64,000 nt of DNA from Nilaparvata lugens (taxonomy: Eukaryota > Arthropoda > Insecta > Hemiptera > Delphacidae). Positions within the stretch are counted from its first letter, which is position 1, and each line of letters starts with the position of its first letter. Shown one piece after another: positions 51,237 to 62,111 of the stretch. The stretch is taken from NCBI RefSeq assembly GCF_014356525.2, contig NC_052507.1, forward strand, positions 62,622,295 through 62,686,294, given 5' to 3'. The notes below the pieces were generated by a model. That model was given only the letters and a program-made list of their open reading frames with translations, made no database searches and had not been told where the DNA came from. Made by a program: the position numbers and the translations under genes.

Positions 51237-51980
51237 GGTTTGATTGGCAATGGTTTGGCTATTCTTGTCTATCATACAACAAAACAGCGCTATCTCTTTC
51301 TCGCTATGCTCTGTTACCAGATCGTCTTTTAAAAATGTAGAATTGATAATTAATTAACAAAATATTCCATCTTAATTATGAGAATTCATTATGAAATTAT
51401 TGAAAATATAATTTCTTGCCTTATAAAATATAATTGATTATTTTAATCGAGGATGAACAATATTGATATTACGTCAATAAAACTGTATCAGCCGACGTCT
51501 ATAGATGGAGATGGCATTGACAAGACTGAAGATCGGCAACGTTGTTCTCCTTTCTTTCTCCACTGCCATTATTGACCGAGCGAAGTGAGGTCTAAGATTC
51601 AAGTCGACGGTTTGGCATTTCTCTTAATGTTTATATGTTTTTATGTTGCGCATTTATGGCGAAACGCGGTAATAGATTTTCATGAAATTTGACTGGTATG
51701 CTCCTTTTTTAATTTTATATACAAGGTTTTTGAAAATTTTGCATTTCAAGGATAATATAGAAGGAAAAAGGAACCTTCTTCATATGCCAATATTAGAGTA
51801 AAAATCAGACTATAGAATTATTCATCATAAATCAGCTGACAAGTGATTACACAGATGTGTGGAGAAGCCAGTCTATTGCTGTATTTCCATAAGGTCTTTA
51901 GTTTCAATCAGTTACTTGTGGATGAGAATACTGCGTGAGGTCTACTGTTCACAAAACTACTAGTAACGTGGACCTCACTG
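51237..51980 (+). mobile_element. Rep-B with Rep-A in its right terminus
   Basis: The left end is worn (GTTTGATTGGCAATGG). The right inverted repeat is split as CACTGCCATTAT / TAACGTGGACCTCACT by Rep-A. Confidence 0.85.
51573..51963 (+). mobile_element. Rep-A, full copy, precise insertion
   Basis: TGACCGAGCGAAGTGAGGTC to CACAAAACTACTAG followed by T. The host consensus CCATTATAACGTGG shows the insertion added at most one duplicated T. Confidence 0.92.
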
Positions 51981-52540
51981 TTGGAAACTGAATGAATTAT
52001 TATAAAAATATCATTTCCAAGGTGCATGGCAGGCTTTATTTATACTGTATACTATAAATATACTGAATAAACTGAATTCTTGATTCTGACACATATTCCT
52101 TGTAAGATATAAGGTTGTAAATCAAGCGTCAAGATAGACCCAAAACTGGGAGCTCCTATGAATGGATAGATAATTTGGAAAGTGAAACTCTTCATCAAAA
52201 CCAAGCGCTCATTTGAAGAATAATTTATAGATACTCCACTAACACACCTTGCTATCAGAATAACTGTAAACTGAAAGAACTACTCAAATCCCCGACTTCC
52301 TATAATCAAAAAGCTTTTTACAACTAGAATCATTTGTACTCGTTACGGCTTATTCGAATCAAATTTTAGGATTACCGTACTAGAAAAGGTTATTATGAGG
52401 AATCTAATTTACATAAATCGTAGTGTGCATTTAGTTTTGTTGAACAGTAATCTTCTTATTTCATTACAGATAGTGTTATTAGCATCACAGTTGTTCCCGG
52501 TTCCGGAAAACACCTCTAAATAATTGGGGTTCAGAGATAA
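51981..52540. other. Low-copy DNA
   Basis: ATACTGTATACTATAAATAT near 52040 only; nothing else recognised. Confidence 0.3.
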
Positions 52541-52712
52541 TGGCCCAGTTGCACTAAAGCCAGTTAAAATTTAACCGTGATTAATTTCACGAGAACCAAT
52601 CGGAGAAGGCCTTTTTGATAAGCCGCCTTTTTGACAAGACGGCTTCTCTGATTGGTTCTCGTGGAATATTGATCACGATTAAAATTTAACCGGCTTTTGT
52701 GGAACCGGCACA
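52541..52712. mobile_element. MITE-J copy
   Basis: TGGCCCAGTTGCACTAAAGC to GGCTTTTGTGGAACCGGCACA, inverted through AACCGTGATTAATTTCACGA and AACCAATCGGAGAAG. Confidence 0.85.
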
Positions 52713-52765
52713 ATATGATGTAAATATAGTAGTATATTGTCGAGAGCATACTTATTTCACAACTT

Positions 52766-53047
52766 AAAGGTGCGTACAGATTTACGCGCCGCGAACATGA
52801 GCAATTCACTTTTAATCAGCTGATGCCAAGCTTTTTATATCTGTATCTTACCGTTTCTGTAAAAATACAGATATAATCAGCTGATTAAAAGTGAATTGCT
52901 TATGTTCGCGGCGCGAACAGCTGACTAATCAGCTGATTATGTCTGTATTTTTACAGAAACGGTAAGATACAGATATAAAAAGCTTGGCATCAGCTGATTA
53001 AAAGTGAATTGCTCATGTTCGCGGCGCGTATATCTGTACGCACCTTT
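52766..53047. repeat. Fold-G copy 2: multi-level palindrome
   Basis: AAAGGTGCGTACAGATTTAC to TATATCTGTACGCACCTTT. Within it CGCGCCGCGAACATGAGCAA, AATCAGCTGATGCCAAGC and TACCGTTTCTGTAAAAATAC each occur directly and inverted, so it can fold as one long hairpin or as two. The centre is TTCGCGGCGCGAACAGCTGA. Confidence 0.9.
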
Positions 53048-53127
53048 ACATACACCTTCATTTAGGCTGGCTTATTAACTATTTAAATTCGGGAGAGAAA
53101 CCGTTTCGGATTAACTCATTCATTCAT

Positions 53128-53250
53128 ACAAATCAAAATAAGTACATCATCAAAATGATAGGGAGAGAAAAAATAAGGTAAGCTTGTGCTATTCTTCTCC
53201 CAAACTTAGATAAGTTTACACATAGTCCGAAATAGGTTAAGTCTTCTCTT
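53128..53250 (-). mobile_element. LINE-Y 3' end
   Basis: TTCATACAAATCAAAATAAG, AAAATGATAGGGAGAGAAAA and ACACATAGTCCGAAATAGG, inverse of 15590-15712. Confidence 0.6.
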
Positions 53251-54498
53251 GTTTCTTTTCCCATCATTGTTTTGATTTTGTGAATGTACTACTGTTCACA
53301 ACACAAACTGAAAACCGATATATTGACATTCATTTAGTCACCAAAAATATTTTCACCACAGTCTATACAAAATAGAGCCACGGAGTAGATTCCAAACGAT
53401 TTACATACGGAATACATATCCGAAAAGAAGTCAGTTCAAGCTTGGTGAAGAAAAATGATGAACAAAGAGGAGTGCTGGAAATAAAAAGGTTCGGATTGAT
53501 ATAATTAATTTGAGAGATGCTATTAATAAAATTCAGTCAAAACAGTCAAATTTATCAGAGTTATAAGCCCTGAAAGAGCAAAACATTGGATAAAATCCTG
53601 TTATTTCAACAGTTACACACTTTCAAGAGCGAATATCTCTGGAACTGTTGGGAATATCACAAAAATTCACTGAACAAAAAGGGTAGAGCTTTATCAAGCT
53701 TCATTTTTGAATGGTTAGTTACGTCGGTTGAACGCATTGTTCTCAAGATATCAGCGTGGAAGCAAAACGCTGAAAATCTCAACTTTTAAACCACCCTCAT
53801 TCCCTTAGCACATGAGTTAGGGATGGGGACTTTTGATATGTTCTCCTCCTAACTAGTCTCAACAAAGCTGCAAAGTCGAAAATTTTGTTTAAAACATTCC
53901 CTCCAAATTCCTCTGTCAATTGGTATATTGTTGCAAAAATTTAAATTTCAAACTCAACACTAAAGCTGTTGCAAAAGGTGTAAGGAAATTCGTAGAAGCG
54001 TGAAATTATACATCAAATTGAAGAGAATCTGATGCCTTATAAGCTCATAATCAGCATGGATTTTTCCCGTCGATTTTTCAAAAGTTATGAGAGCAAAAAT
54101 AGAAAAAAATTGATAGCAAACTTTTTTTTTCAAAAATGTCACACCTTCAAGAGAGGATATCTCGAAAACTAGAAGAGATATAAAAAACATTGTATAATAA
54201 ATATTGTAGGAAATTATGTAAGCTTTAATTTGTTATATGACAGCCAAGTCCTTAGGATAGGTAGTTTCTGAGTTATATGCGAGAAACCAAAAAATGGTAC
54301 CTTTGAACCACCCTCACCACCTTATCACAAGGGGTAGGGGTGGGGACTTTTGATATGTTTACCTCCTTACTACGCTAAACAGAACTGCGGGGTCAAAAAT
54401 TGTCTTCCAAACATTTCCCTCTATACCCTTTTCTTAGCATTGATTGCCTGGACTAATCGTCTAATAAATTTGTAAGATCATAAATTTACAAATATTAT
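53251..54498. repeat. Two diverged units with ACTTTTGATATGTT block
   Basis: AACCACCCTCA, then GGGATGGGGACTTTTGATAT at 53790-53840, recurs as AACCACCCTCACC and GGGTGGGGACTTTTGATATG at 54308-54358. Both are preceded by TTCAAGAGMGRATATCTCKR words. A roughly 500-base diverged duplication; no recognisable protein in the short frames. Confidence 0.55.
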
Positions 54499-54600
54499 AA
54501 ACACACTTTTCTATGTATTTCACTCAACATGCAGTCAAACAATATTTAGTCAAATAATATTTGACTGCATGTCGTGTGAAATACATAAAAAAATGTGTTA
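54499..54600. repeat. Small fold-back, about 40-bp arms
   Basis: AACACACTTTTCTATGTATT with ACTCAACATGCAGTCAAA pairs with TTTGACTGCATGTCGTGTGA and ATACATAAAAAAATGTGTT. Confidence 0.8.
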
Positions 54601-54727
54601 ATACATCGCAGCTCGGAATGAATCGAGAGACTATCATCTTCAGATATAATTATCATAAGCTAGTGGACCTACTATTCAAGATATTTATTCATTCATAATT
54701 GCATATTACCAGTACAATAGGTTGGAT

Positions 54728-55002
54728 CATAGAGAAACGATAGCATAAGTAGATATCCCATGGTATAGGGCGTTTATGTCGCAACTTTTACTGTTATCTA
54801 AGGCCGATAGTCCACGTATTTCTTTCCGAAAAAGATGTGTGACGGTGGTAGTCTCTCATATTGTGCCGTTCATACACTCTCACCCGTCCAAAACAGTAAA
54901 AATCTACAATAATCGATAGTAATCGACTTGAGATAACAGTAAAAGTTGCGACAAAAACGCCCTATACCATGGAATATCTACTTACGCTATTGTTTCTCTA
55001 TG
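54728..55002. mobile_element. MITE-F copy 4
   Basis: CATAGAGAAACGATAG to CTATTGTTTCTCTATG. It is flanked by a 40-base direct repeat (TTCATTCATAATTGCATATT and TTCATTTATAATTGCATATT, each with ACCAGTAC), so the 7-bp duplication is obscured. Confidence 0.88.
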
Positions 55003-55059
55003 CTATTATTCAATATATTTATTCATTTATAATTGCATATTACCAGTACTGTACCGTCA

Positions 55060-55354
55060 AAAGCACATCATATGTAGAAAATATATGACTATAAGTTATA
55101 GGTATGTTAAATAATTGGAATTATCAAGAACAAGCCTGCTCAAAAACTAGAAAAAGAATTATATTTCTGACCTTTGTATTTTGACGAGCAGCGACCAACA
55201 CTGGAGCTATGTAGTGGTGACAAATCCATATAAGAATGACGGTAACAGCAGACGGTTGATCTTCAAATAACTCCTCAAATCACACAAATTTCTAAAACGA
55301 CACTTGGCTTCCACTCTGACGAGAACGCGACTCAACAGTACGCATCGCAGAAAC
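55060..55354. other. Low-copy DNA
   Basis: Nothing recognised. Confidence 0.3.
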
Positions 55355-55660
55355 AAAAACGATTTGGAAAAACAATGTTTCAAAAAATAGCTGAAGAGAT
55401 TTATAAACGATATGGAAAAACAACTTTCCAATAAATAGGTGAGGGAGATTTGTAGTCTAATATGAAAACAAAATATGGGGAACAACGTTTCAAAAAATAG
55501 GTGGAGAGGTTTGTAATATGAGAGCGTTATGTGGTAGAACGTTTTAATAAATAGATGGAGAGGTTTGTAGTATGAAAACAATATGGGAGCAACGTTTCAG
55601 AAGATAGGTGGAGAGGTTTGTAATATGAGAACGATATGGAGAACAATGTTTCAAGAAAAT
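55355..55660. repeat. Minisatellite, about 55-bp unit, about 6 copies
   Basis: ATAGGTGGAGAGGTTTGTAA and CAACGTTTCAAAAAATAG words recur with alternating spacers. Minus-strand frames (55207-55581, 55544-55855) contain matching repeats such as FLKHC; the period is not a clean multiple of three, so coding is doubtful. Confidence 0.8.
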
Positions 55661-55799
55661 TGTATACGAGATTTGAAGTTCTGTTAAGATTGTAAAGACT
55701 GTATCTACAGATTGTGAAAATGCAGAAAAAAATCGTAGATAAATGTTGTCGGCTGCACTTCTTATCAGGCGATGAGTGATACTACTTCTTATGTCGCGC

Positions 55800-56240
55800 A
55801 CGCACTTTATCCCGCGTTTTTCAACTAATCTACGCTCTCGCTCTCTGGCGAACAAAACGCGCGCGTGAGAGGACTAGCGTGGCAAGTCGCTAGCGCTCCT
55901 GTCTGCTTCTGGAGGTGCGCGCCGTAAGTGACTGCCTGATAGCGAGCTGTGGACGAGGTCCTGCCAAGGATCAAGGACGCCACTGGAGAAGAGGGAAGGT
56001 GACAAGGAGGAGGAGGTAGTGGTGGAGGAGGTGGTGGTGGAGTTGATGGAGAAGGAGGAAGAGAAGGTGATTGAGCAGGAGAGGAAGTAGAAGGAGAAGA
56101 AGGAAGAGAATGAGGTGGAGATTCAGGAGAAGGACGAGGTGGAGAGGAAGACATGGATGAGTAGGAAAAGGAGGAGGAAGATAAGGAGGAGAAGGAGGAG
56201 GAAGATAAAGAGGAGAAGGAGGAGGAGGAGGGAAAACGCG
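55800..56240 (-). other. GC-rich segment with proline-rich open frame
   Basis: A CpG-rich patch at 55840-55950 is followed by GGA/AGG-rich DNA. On the minus strand a 109-codon frame (56154-55825) begins MSSSPPRPSPESPP and continues with Pro/Ser runs; an overlapping Leu/Pro frame (56339-55971) is equally open. Both could come from triplet repeats. Composition would suit a promoter or first exon, but no splice or homology evidence is visible. Confidence 0.3.
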
Positions 56241-56570
56241 CGTTAGAAAGTGTATCAACCTCAAGACGATAGCTTGCAATTGCATTGCCTGATGGCAGTA
56301 ATTACTGTTCTCAGGGCAGGCTAGATAACTAGCTATCAATTATATCGAAAGTGATTCAAATTGTAACTGAATCTGCGGGAGGAGACTGTCATTTTTTCGG
56401 GCACCAAGTCGTAACGGAGTTGTGACAGTATTAACTGAAAAAAATTATGAAGAAAGCTATCATGGAGTGTTGAAAGTGATGAATCATCAAACTCATCATC
56501 AAAATTTGGAAAGGAAACAGTTTTGGGCTAGGCATGTTGGTCATTTTCTGATCATATCCTATTATAATAA
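56241..56570. other. Low-copy DNA
   Basis: Nothing recognised; a short plus frame from 56422 runs into Rep-R. Confidence 0.3.
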
Positions 56571-57341
56571 GCGAGCAATTTCTGTATATGGTTATGGTTA
56601 TATGGTTATCTGGTTATCTGGTTATGTATGTCCAACGGATCTCGAAAACGGCTCTAACGATTTTCAAGAAATTTGGAACATAGTAGCACAGAATACAAAT
56701 ATAGCAATTATAGAATAAAAAATACACAAATATAGCAATTATATACAATAATTATAGAAGTTTTCTCTGATAGTAGGTTTATGATATGAAGATTCGATTG
56801 CACTAAGTCTTATCCCTGTGAAAACTCGCTGAAGGACATGAAAAGGATAATAATTATTTATCATGATGTGAGTGCCTGTGTGGAAGAGAGACAGAATTAT
56901 GTTCAGCTGTTCAACTATTTGCAATCAATCAGCTTATTCTCGAGAAATATTAATCTAGAAATTTTAATTGATCCGATCAAAATAATCTGATTTGTTGACA
57001 TGACATGGTATATCATTCTAAATAAGGGTATATAATTTAGCATTGGCATTTTTAAAGCTAATCATTATTTTACAGTTTTAAATGATTAGTGAGTGTTATT
57101 TTGTTATTCAATTTGGTTTGTAAACAATCTAAATTAGAACTTTTCTGTTTTTAAATGTTTGGATTGAGAATTGGACCTGAATCCAAGTGAATGGAACATA
57201 ACCTATTTTTTGGAATAGTTGTAGTGAATAAATCAAATTTCAGGGGAGAAACAGTTTTGGGATCAAAACTTCCGCATTAATTTTAAAGAATTGAGTTCTG
57301 TTTATCAATAAATAAATAACGAGCGAAGCTCGGTGCCCCGA
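56571..57341 (-). mobile_element. Rep-R, near full length, minus strand
   Basis: On the minus strand it starts TCGGGGCACCGAGCTTCGCT after A, a Helitron-like 5' TC, then CGTTATTTATTTATTGATAA, and near its other end carries ATCGTTAGAGCCGTTTTCGA and tandem AACCAGATAACC words. Matches 60995-61704. No coding. Confidence 0.7.
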
Positions 57342-57344
57342 TAT

Positions 57345-58194
57345 TATATTTGATTTGTGTATTATAAAATGTAAATTAAAAAATTAGTTAATTAATCAAT
57401 CATTACGCATATCCTTGTCTGTCATTAGACAAAGCAGATAACTCAATCCTTTTCTAGTTTCGCTCTATTTCGAAATCGTTTGTAGGCTGTAGAGAATATA
57501 ATAATGAAGTATTGATCTTAATTATTATGAAAATGTATTATCAAATGATAGGTCTGTTGACCACATATTGTAGTGTATGTGCAACTAGTGACCACCTGAG
57601 TAGGAGAACTCGCTCAAGAACTGTTGTATTGTAATCTTTGAAACCCGCAACTTTTAATTATACAGTGATGATAAAAATTATGGAAACAGCTAAATATTTC
57701 TCTTAGAAGAATAATTTGACAGCAGGTTTCATTAAGGATCATATTTAAAATGAAAACTTAGTCTGTCATTTCAATATCTTTGACCCTCATTTGAATCCAA
57801 ATTCATTTTTTAAAAATGAGAAGGTGCTCATGTTATACATAATTTCCAAGTTTATTATTCAAGTTTTTCATTTTCCAAGTTTTCATTATAACATGATTTC
57901 ATGTGTTACAGAGTTCAAAGAGAAAATAAATGGAGAAAACCGCACATTGATATCTCAACCCGTATCAGTTTGTTGATGTAAAAGTTGTAAATTATGTTTT
58001 ATAATAACCAGCTGAAATCATGTGTCAATGCATGAAGGACTGTCTGTGTGATAGCTCTCAAATAGCCTCAGCTGATATTACGAATGGATAAATGGAAAAA
58101 CTGTAGTAATTCCATGCAATGAGTTCTTCAGCTGACTAAATAATAAATCAAAACAAATTTTTTCTTATGCACTTTCAATTATATTTTTGTATCC
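57345..58194. other. Low-copy DNA with a Rep-B-like scrap
   Basis: ATATCCTTGTCTGTCATTAG with ACAAAGCAGATAAC (57410-57440) resembles Rep-B. Nothing else recognised. Confidence 0.3.
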
Positions 58195-58617
58195 TGAAAA
58201 AGGACAAATTAGTGAGTCAATGTTGATGTCCAACGAACTTGACCTGTGAAAAGGCTCGAAGAATATGTGTTCAAAATTTGAAGCTGATTGATCAATTCTA
58301 AAGCTATTGTAGAACATACAAACAGACGGACAACGACTTTGGCCTTGAGTGAGTCCAGAACTCGCTAACACTTGTTCAGTCTATTTTCTATTGTGTCTTG
58401 CGTTATTTTCTATTATTTCATAATGTATGTTCCAAACTTTTTTATTGCTATTTTTTTCTTTCTTATTTAATTTAGTTTCTGTTTGAGTAAACAATTTATA
58501 TTCAATGAGGCTTGTTTTGGCATGAAGCTGTAAGCCTCTATATGTTGTATTTTTTCTATTGATGTAAAAAATAAATAATAAATAATTAGTATTTTTGACA
58601 ATATCAAGTCGTTTTCA
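58195..58617 (+). mobile_element. Hel-O, second copy, with LINE-like tail
   Basis: AGTCAATGTTGATGTCCAAC to GAACTCGCTAACACTTGTTC matches 31505-31680. A foreign 3' end (AAGCTGTAAGCCTCTATATG to AAAATAAATAATAAATAA, 58381-58590) is inserted before TTAGTATTTTTGACAATATC, after which Hel-C starts exactly as at 31713. Confidence 0.65.
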
Positions 58618-59031
58618 TCTATATATATATAAAAGCGAAATGGCACTCACTAGCAGAACTAAAAATCTACCGGACCAAAAACGTTCAAATTCGGTAGGTA
58701 TGTTCAGTTGGCCCTTTAGAGGCGCACTAAGAACGGATTTGAAAAAATTCCAAAGATACGCCCAAAATCTGCGTTTTTCCAGAGTTTTTTAGCGTTTTCT
58801 CAGATTTATCGAGAACAAATGAACATAAATTGTTCAAATTCAGTACAGAAGCTAAGTTAGGGTGTAATAATGTTGTGTTAGAAGGAATTTGAAATAACGC
58901 CATAGATACGCCCAAAATCTGCGTTTTTCCAGCGTTTTTTTTTGCGCTTTCTCAGCTTTATCAAGAACAAATGAACAGAAAATGTTCAAATTTAGTACAG
59001 AAGCTAAGCTAGGGTGTAATAATGTTGTGTA

Positions 59032-59229
59032 AAGGTAGACGCACACAGATCGTCATCGGACGGACGGCACGTATCGGATGATTAGATTTGATGCATTGTT
59101 TTCAATTGGAGTGCGCATACCTATACTGATGCGGATAGGTATGCACACTCCAATTGAAAACAATGCATCAAATCTAATAATCCGATACGTGCCGTCCGTC
59201 CGATGACGATCTGTGTGCGTCTACCTTTA
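59032..59229. mobile_element. Fold-L, intact 198-bp palindrome
   Basis: AAAGGTAGACGCACACAGAT to ATCTGTGTGCGTCTACCTTT with near-perfect inversion over about 95 bases per arm, including GGACGGACGGCACGTATCGG and a TGCATTGTTTTCAATTGGAG block. Confidence 0.92.
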
Positions 59230-59499
59230 GAAGGAATTTGGAATAACGCCAAAGATACGCCTAAAATTAGCGGTTTTTGCGTTTTCTCAGTTCTTTCATC
59301 AAGTAATATAGACAGAAAATGTTCAAATTGCACTAAATAATTGAAATTAATCGGTGATTGAATCGATCGAGTAAGTTCTTTGACTTTCTGATGGAATTAA
59401 GCATGCTCAAATGAAAAATGCATGTGAGCGAAGCGAGCCCAGTGATCTCTTTTTTGGACAATCCAGTCGGGGGTCCAGGGGATATACTGGACTATATGA

Positions 59500-59728
59500 A
59501 ACACTTATTGACATGGGCTACTTTCAAATTAATGAAACAAAATAAAATCTTATAGCACCCTTTATTTTTAAAAAATAGTTGAACAACTAGTTTCGTTGAT
59601 ATATTACACCATCATCAGGTTTAAAAGATTTATTTTATAACCTGTTAATATATCAACGAAACTAGTTGTTCAACTATTTTAAAGTTTTTAAAAAATGAAG
59701 GGTGCTATAAGATTTTATTTTGTTTTAT
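59500..59728. mobile_element. Pal-K: palindromic retroposon, 11-bp target duplication
   Basis: 229 bases. Left arm ACAAAATAAAATCTTATAGC with AACAACTAGTTTCGTTGATA; right arm inverse, ending TAAGATTTTATTTTGTTTTA. GGACTATATGA is duplicated at 59489-59499 and 59729-59739. The left arm has, on the minus strand, CTGATGATGGTGTAATATAT then CAACGAAAC; the right arm lacks about 8 bases of this. Confidence 0.9.
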
Positions 59729-59839
59729 GGACTATATGACTATATAGGCTACTAACCCCGACTTCGGTCGGGGGTCCAGGACGGCGATCCGTCCTGGCTA
59801 GACGGATATGGCGAGCGAAGCGAGCCTGACGGCTAGTAC

Positions 59840-60560
59840 AATATAAGAGAAGATATTTATCACAAACTCCATGCATGCAAGTAGCATCTGAATTCATGCT
59901 CTCATAGATTCTACCGAGGTGAAAAACTGTTCCAATTACAAATTTTGCTCCACTGAAATATAAGTTACAACTGAGATACGAGAGAAAGGGCAGCACTGCT
60001 GTAATGGAACTAATTCTGGAAAGCGAGTTCTGAATTGGAAATATTTCCAACATTGCTCTCCAAATTTATTTGTGAACGTGACAACAGCCTGTTATGATCA
60101 AACATCACGAAACATTTTGTTTCAACAAATTGGAGAAACAGGGAATTTGTGGCCGAAGTTTATGGGAGCAGCGGATGATTTTTCGGAGAAAGCAGCTTGA
60201 TTTAAACAGAGATGCACCTACATGCTCAGTGGGGCTCAAGAGAGAGAGAGAGAGATAGATGTGTAGTTCAAGACAGCGATAGAAAGAGAGAGTGTGATGT
60301 GATTGTAATATGAAAAGTGGATTTGCGCAGGAAATTGGTAGCGTTTAATAAGTGGAAGTGAACAGTTGTAGGGTTCGCGTGCAATTAAAGTCACGAAATG
60401 CAACAAGGCAAAAAGAGAGAGAGAAGAGATGATGATGAGAGAGAGAGAGGAGTGTTGGTGGTTGATCCTCCTTCTCTCAACTGGCAAACAGAGTGGATCG
60501 ATTAATGCACTTGTTCATCTCGTGGGATGTGCTATGCTCTCCTTACCTTCACTTTACTAT
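59840..60560. other. Low-copy DNA with GA runs
   Basis: (GA)n near 60238-60292 and 60413-60450. No gene recognised; open frames here are short. Confidence 0.3.
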
Positions 60561-60768
60561 GATTACATAGATATACATTGTGGTATTCACTACATACATT
60601 GCACGATTACATAGATATACATTGTGGTATTCACTACATACATTGCATGATTACATAGATATACATTGTGGTCTTCACTACATACATTGCACGATTACAT
60701 AGATATACATTGTGGTATTCACTACATACATTGCATGATTACATAGATATACATTGTGATCTACACTA
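60561..60768. repeat. 44-bp tandem repeat, about 4.7 units
   Basis: Units start at 60561, 60605, 60649, 60693 and 60737: GATTACATAGATATACATTG, TGGTATTCACTACATACATT, GCAY. The array is cut by Rep-B and a decayed unit continues at 61868-61925. Confidence 0.95.
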
Positions 60769-61857
60769 TAGTGAGATCAACGTTATAATGGCAGTGTTAG
60801 ATTAGCAATGGTATTGATATCCTTGTCTATCATACAACAAAGCGGATAGCACTATCTCTTTCTCGCTTTGCTCTGTTGCCAGATCGTCTTTTAACAATGT
60901 AGAATAATTAATTAATCAACAAAATATTTCATCTTGATAATGAAAATTCATTATGAAATTATTGTAAGTATAATTCTAGCTTAATAAAATAATATCTGGG
61001 CTCCGAGCTTCGCTCGTTATTTATTTATTGACTTTTGATAAACCAAACACAATTCTTTAAAATGATTGGGGAAGTACTAACAGGCACAGCCCAAAACTGT
61101 TTTTTCCCGAATTTTGATTTATACACTATAAATAGTCCAGAAAGTAGGTTATGTTCCATACACTTGAATTCAGGTTCAATTTTCTGTTCGAACATTTGAA
61201 AACAAAAATTTATAATTTAGATTATATACAAACCAAATTGAATAACAAAATAACACTCACTAATCACTTGAAATTGTCAAATAATGATCAACTTTGAAAA
61301 TTATGATATACTGTAGTTTAGGAGGATTATCATGTCATGTCAACAAATCAGATTATGTTGATCAAATCGATTAAATTGTCTAGCTAGATAAAATTTCTTG
61401 CTGATTGATTATGATTGCACAGCTGGAAATAATTCTGTCTCTCTCCCACACAGGCACACGCATCTTCTGTTATCGAGAGACGACGAAATTATCAACTGTT
61501 TTCCAAGGATGAATTATCCTTTTGAAGTCGTTCAGAGATTTTTCAAAGAATGCGACCTAGTGCAATCGAATCTTTATATCATAAACCTACTATGTTCCAA
61601 ATTTCGTGAAAATCGTTAGAGCAGTTTTCGAGATCCGTAAAATATAAATAACCAGATATAAAAATAACCAGATATATACAGACATTGCTGCTCAATATTA
61701 TAGGATAATTGATTATTTTAAACGAGAATTAACAGTTAATATTCATCAATAAACCTGTATCAGCTACCGTCTATAGAAGGCATTGACAAGACAGAGGATC
61801 GGAAACGTTTTTCTCCTATCTTTCTACACTGCCATTATAACGTGGACCTCCCTATAG
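60766..61857 (+). mobile_element. Rep-B inserted in the 44-bp array, carrying Rep-R
   Basis: CTATAGTGAGATCAACGTTA to ATAACGTGGACCTCCCTATAG. Host array sequence lies on both sides. Rep-R splits it at TTAATAAAAT / ATAATTGATTATTTTAAACG. Confidence 0.85.
60995..61704 (+). mobile_element. Rep-R, near full length, plus strand
   Basis: TCTGGGCTCCGAGCTTCGCT after A; CGAGCTTCGCTCG forms a 5-bp hairpin. It ends past AATAACCAGATATATACAGA and CATTGCTGCTC. Contains AATCGTTAGAGCAGTTTTCG. Confidence 0.7.
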
Positions 61858-61859
61858 GT

Positions 61860-62099
61860 GCATGCCACGATTAGATAGATATACATTGTGATCTCCACTA
61901 CATAAATTGCGCGACTACATAGATATAGAGGTCTAATGTCAAGGAGCTGTTGAAAGTTAATTGTTCGTGTTCTCGTCTACTTGGATTAAATGCATCAGGA
62001 GACTGGAAGCAAGCGTTGCACAAATGAGGAGATAAGTGACCTAGAATTTGGGATGAGGTGAGAATTTCCTTTCCGATGTAGGAACGGATAATCAACACG
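61860..62099. other. Decayed 44-bp unit, then low-copy DNA
   Basis: ACGATTAGATAGATATACAT and GTGATCTCCACTACATAAAT continue the array seen left of Rep-B; beyond 61930 nothing recognised. Confidence 0.5.
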
Positions 62100-62111
62100 G
62101 ATACTGATTGT

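Larger units (their letters stand above)
58618..59836 (+). mobile_element. Hel-C, plus strand, with Fold-L and Pal-K nested
   Basis: 5'-TC TATATATATATAAAAGCG after A; 3' GAGCCTGACGGCTAG before T. Contains the repeated AAGATACGCCCAAAATCTGC blocks. Host of two insertions, 59032-59229 and 59500-59728. Confidence 0.88.
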
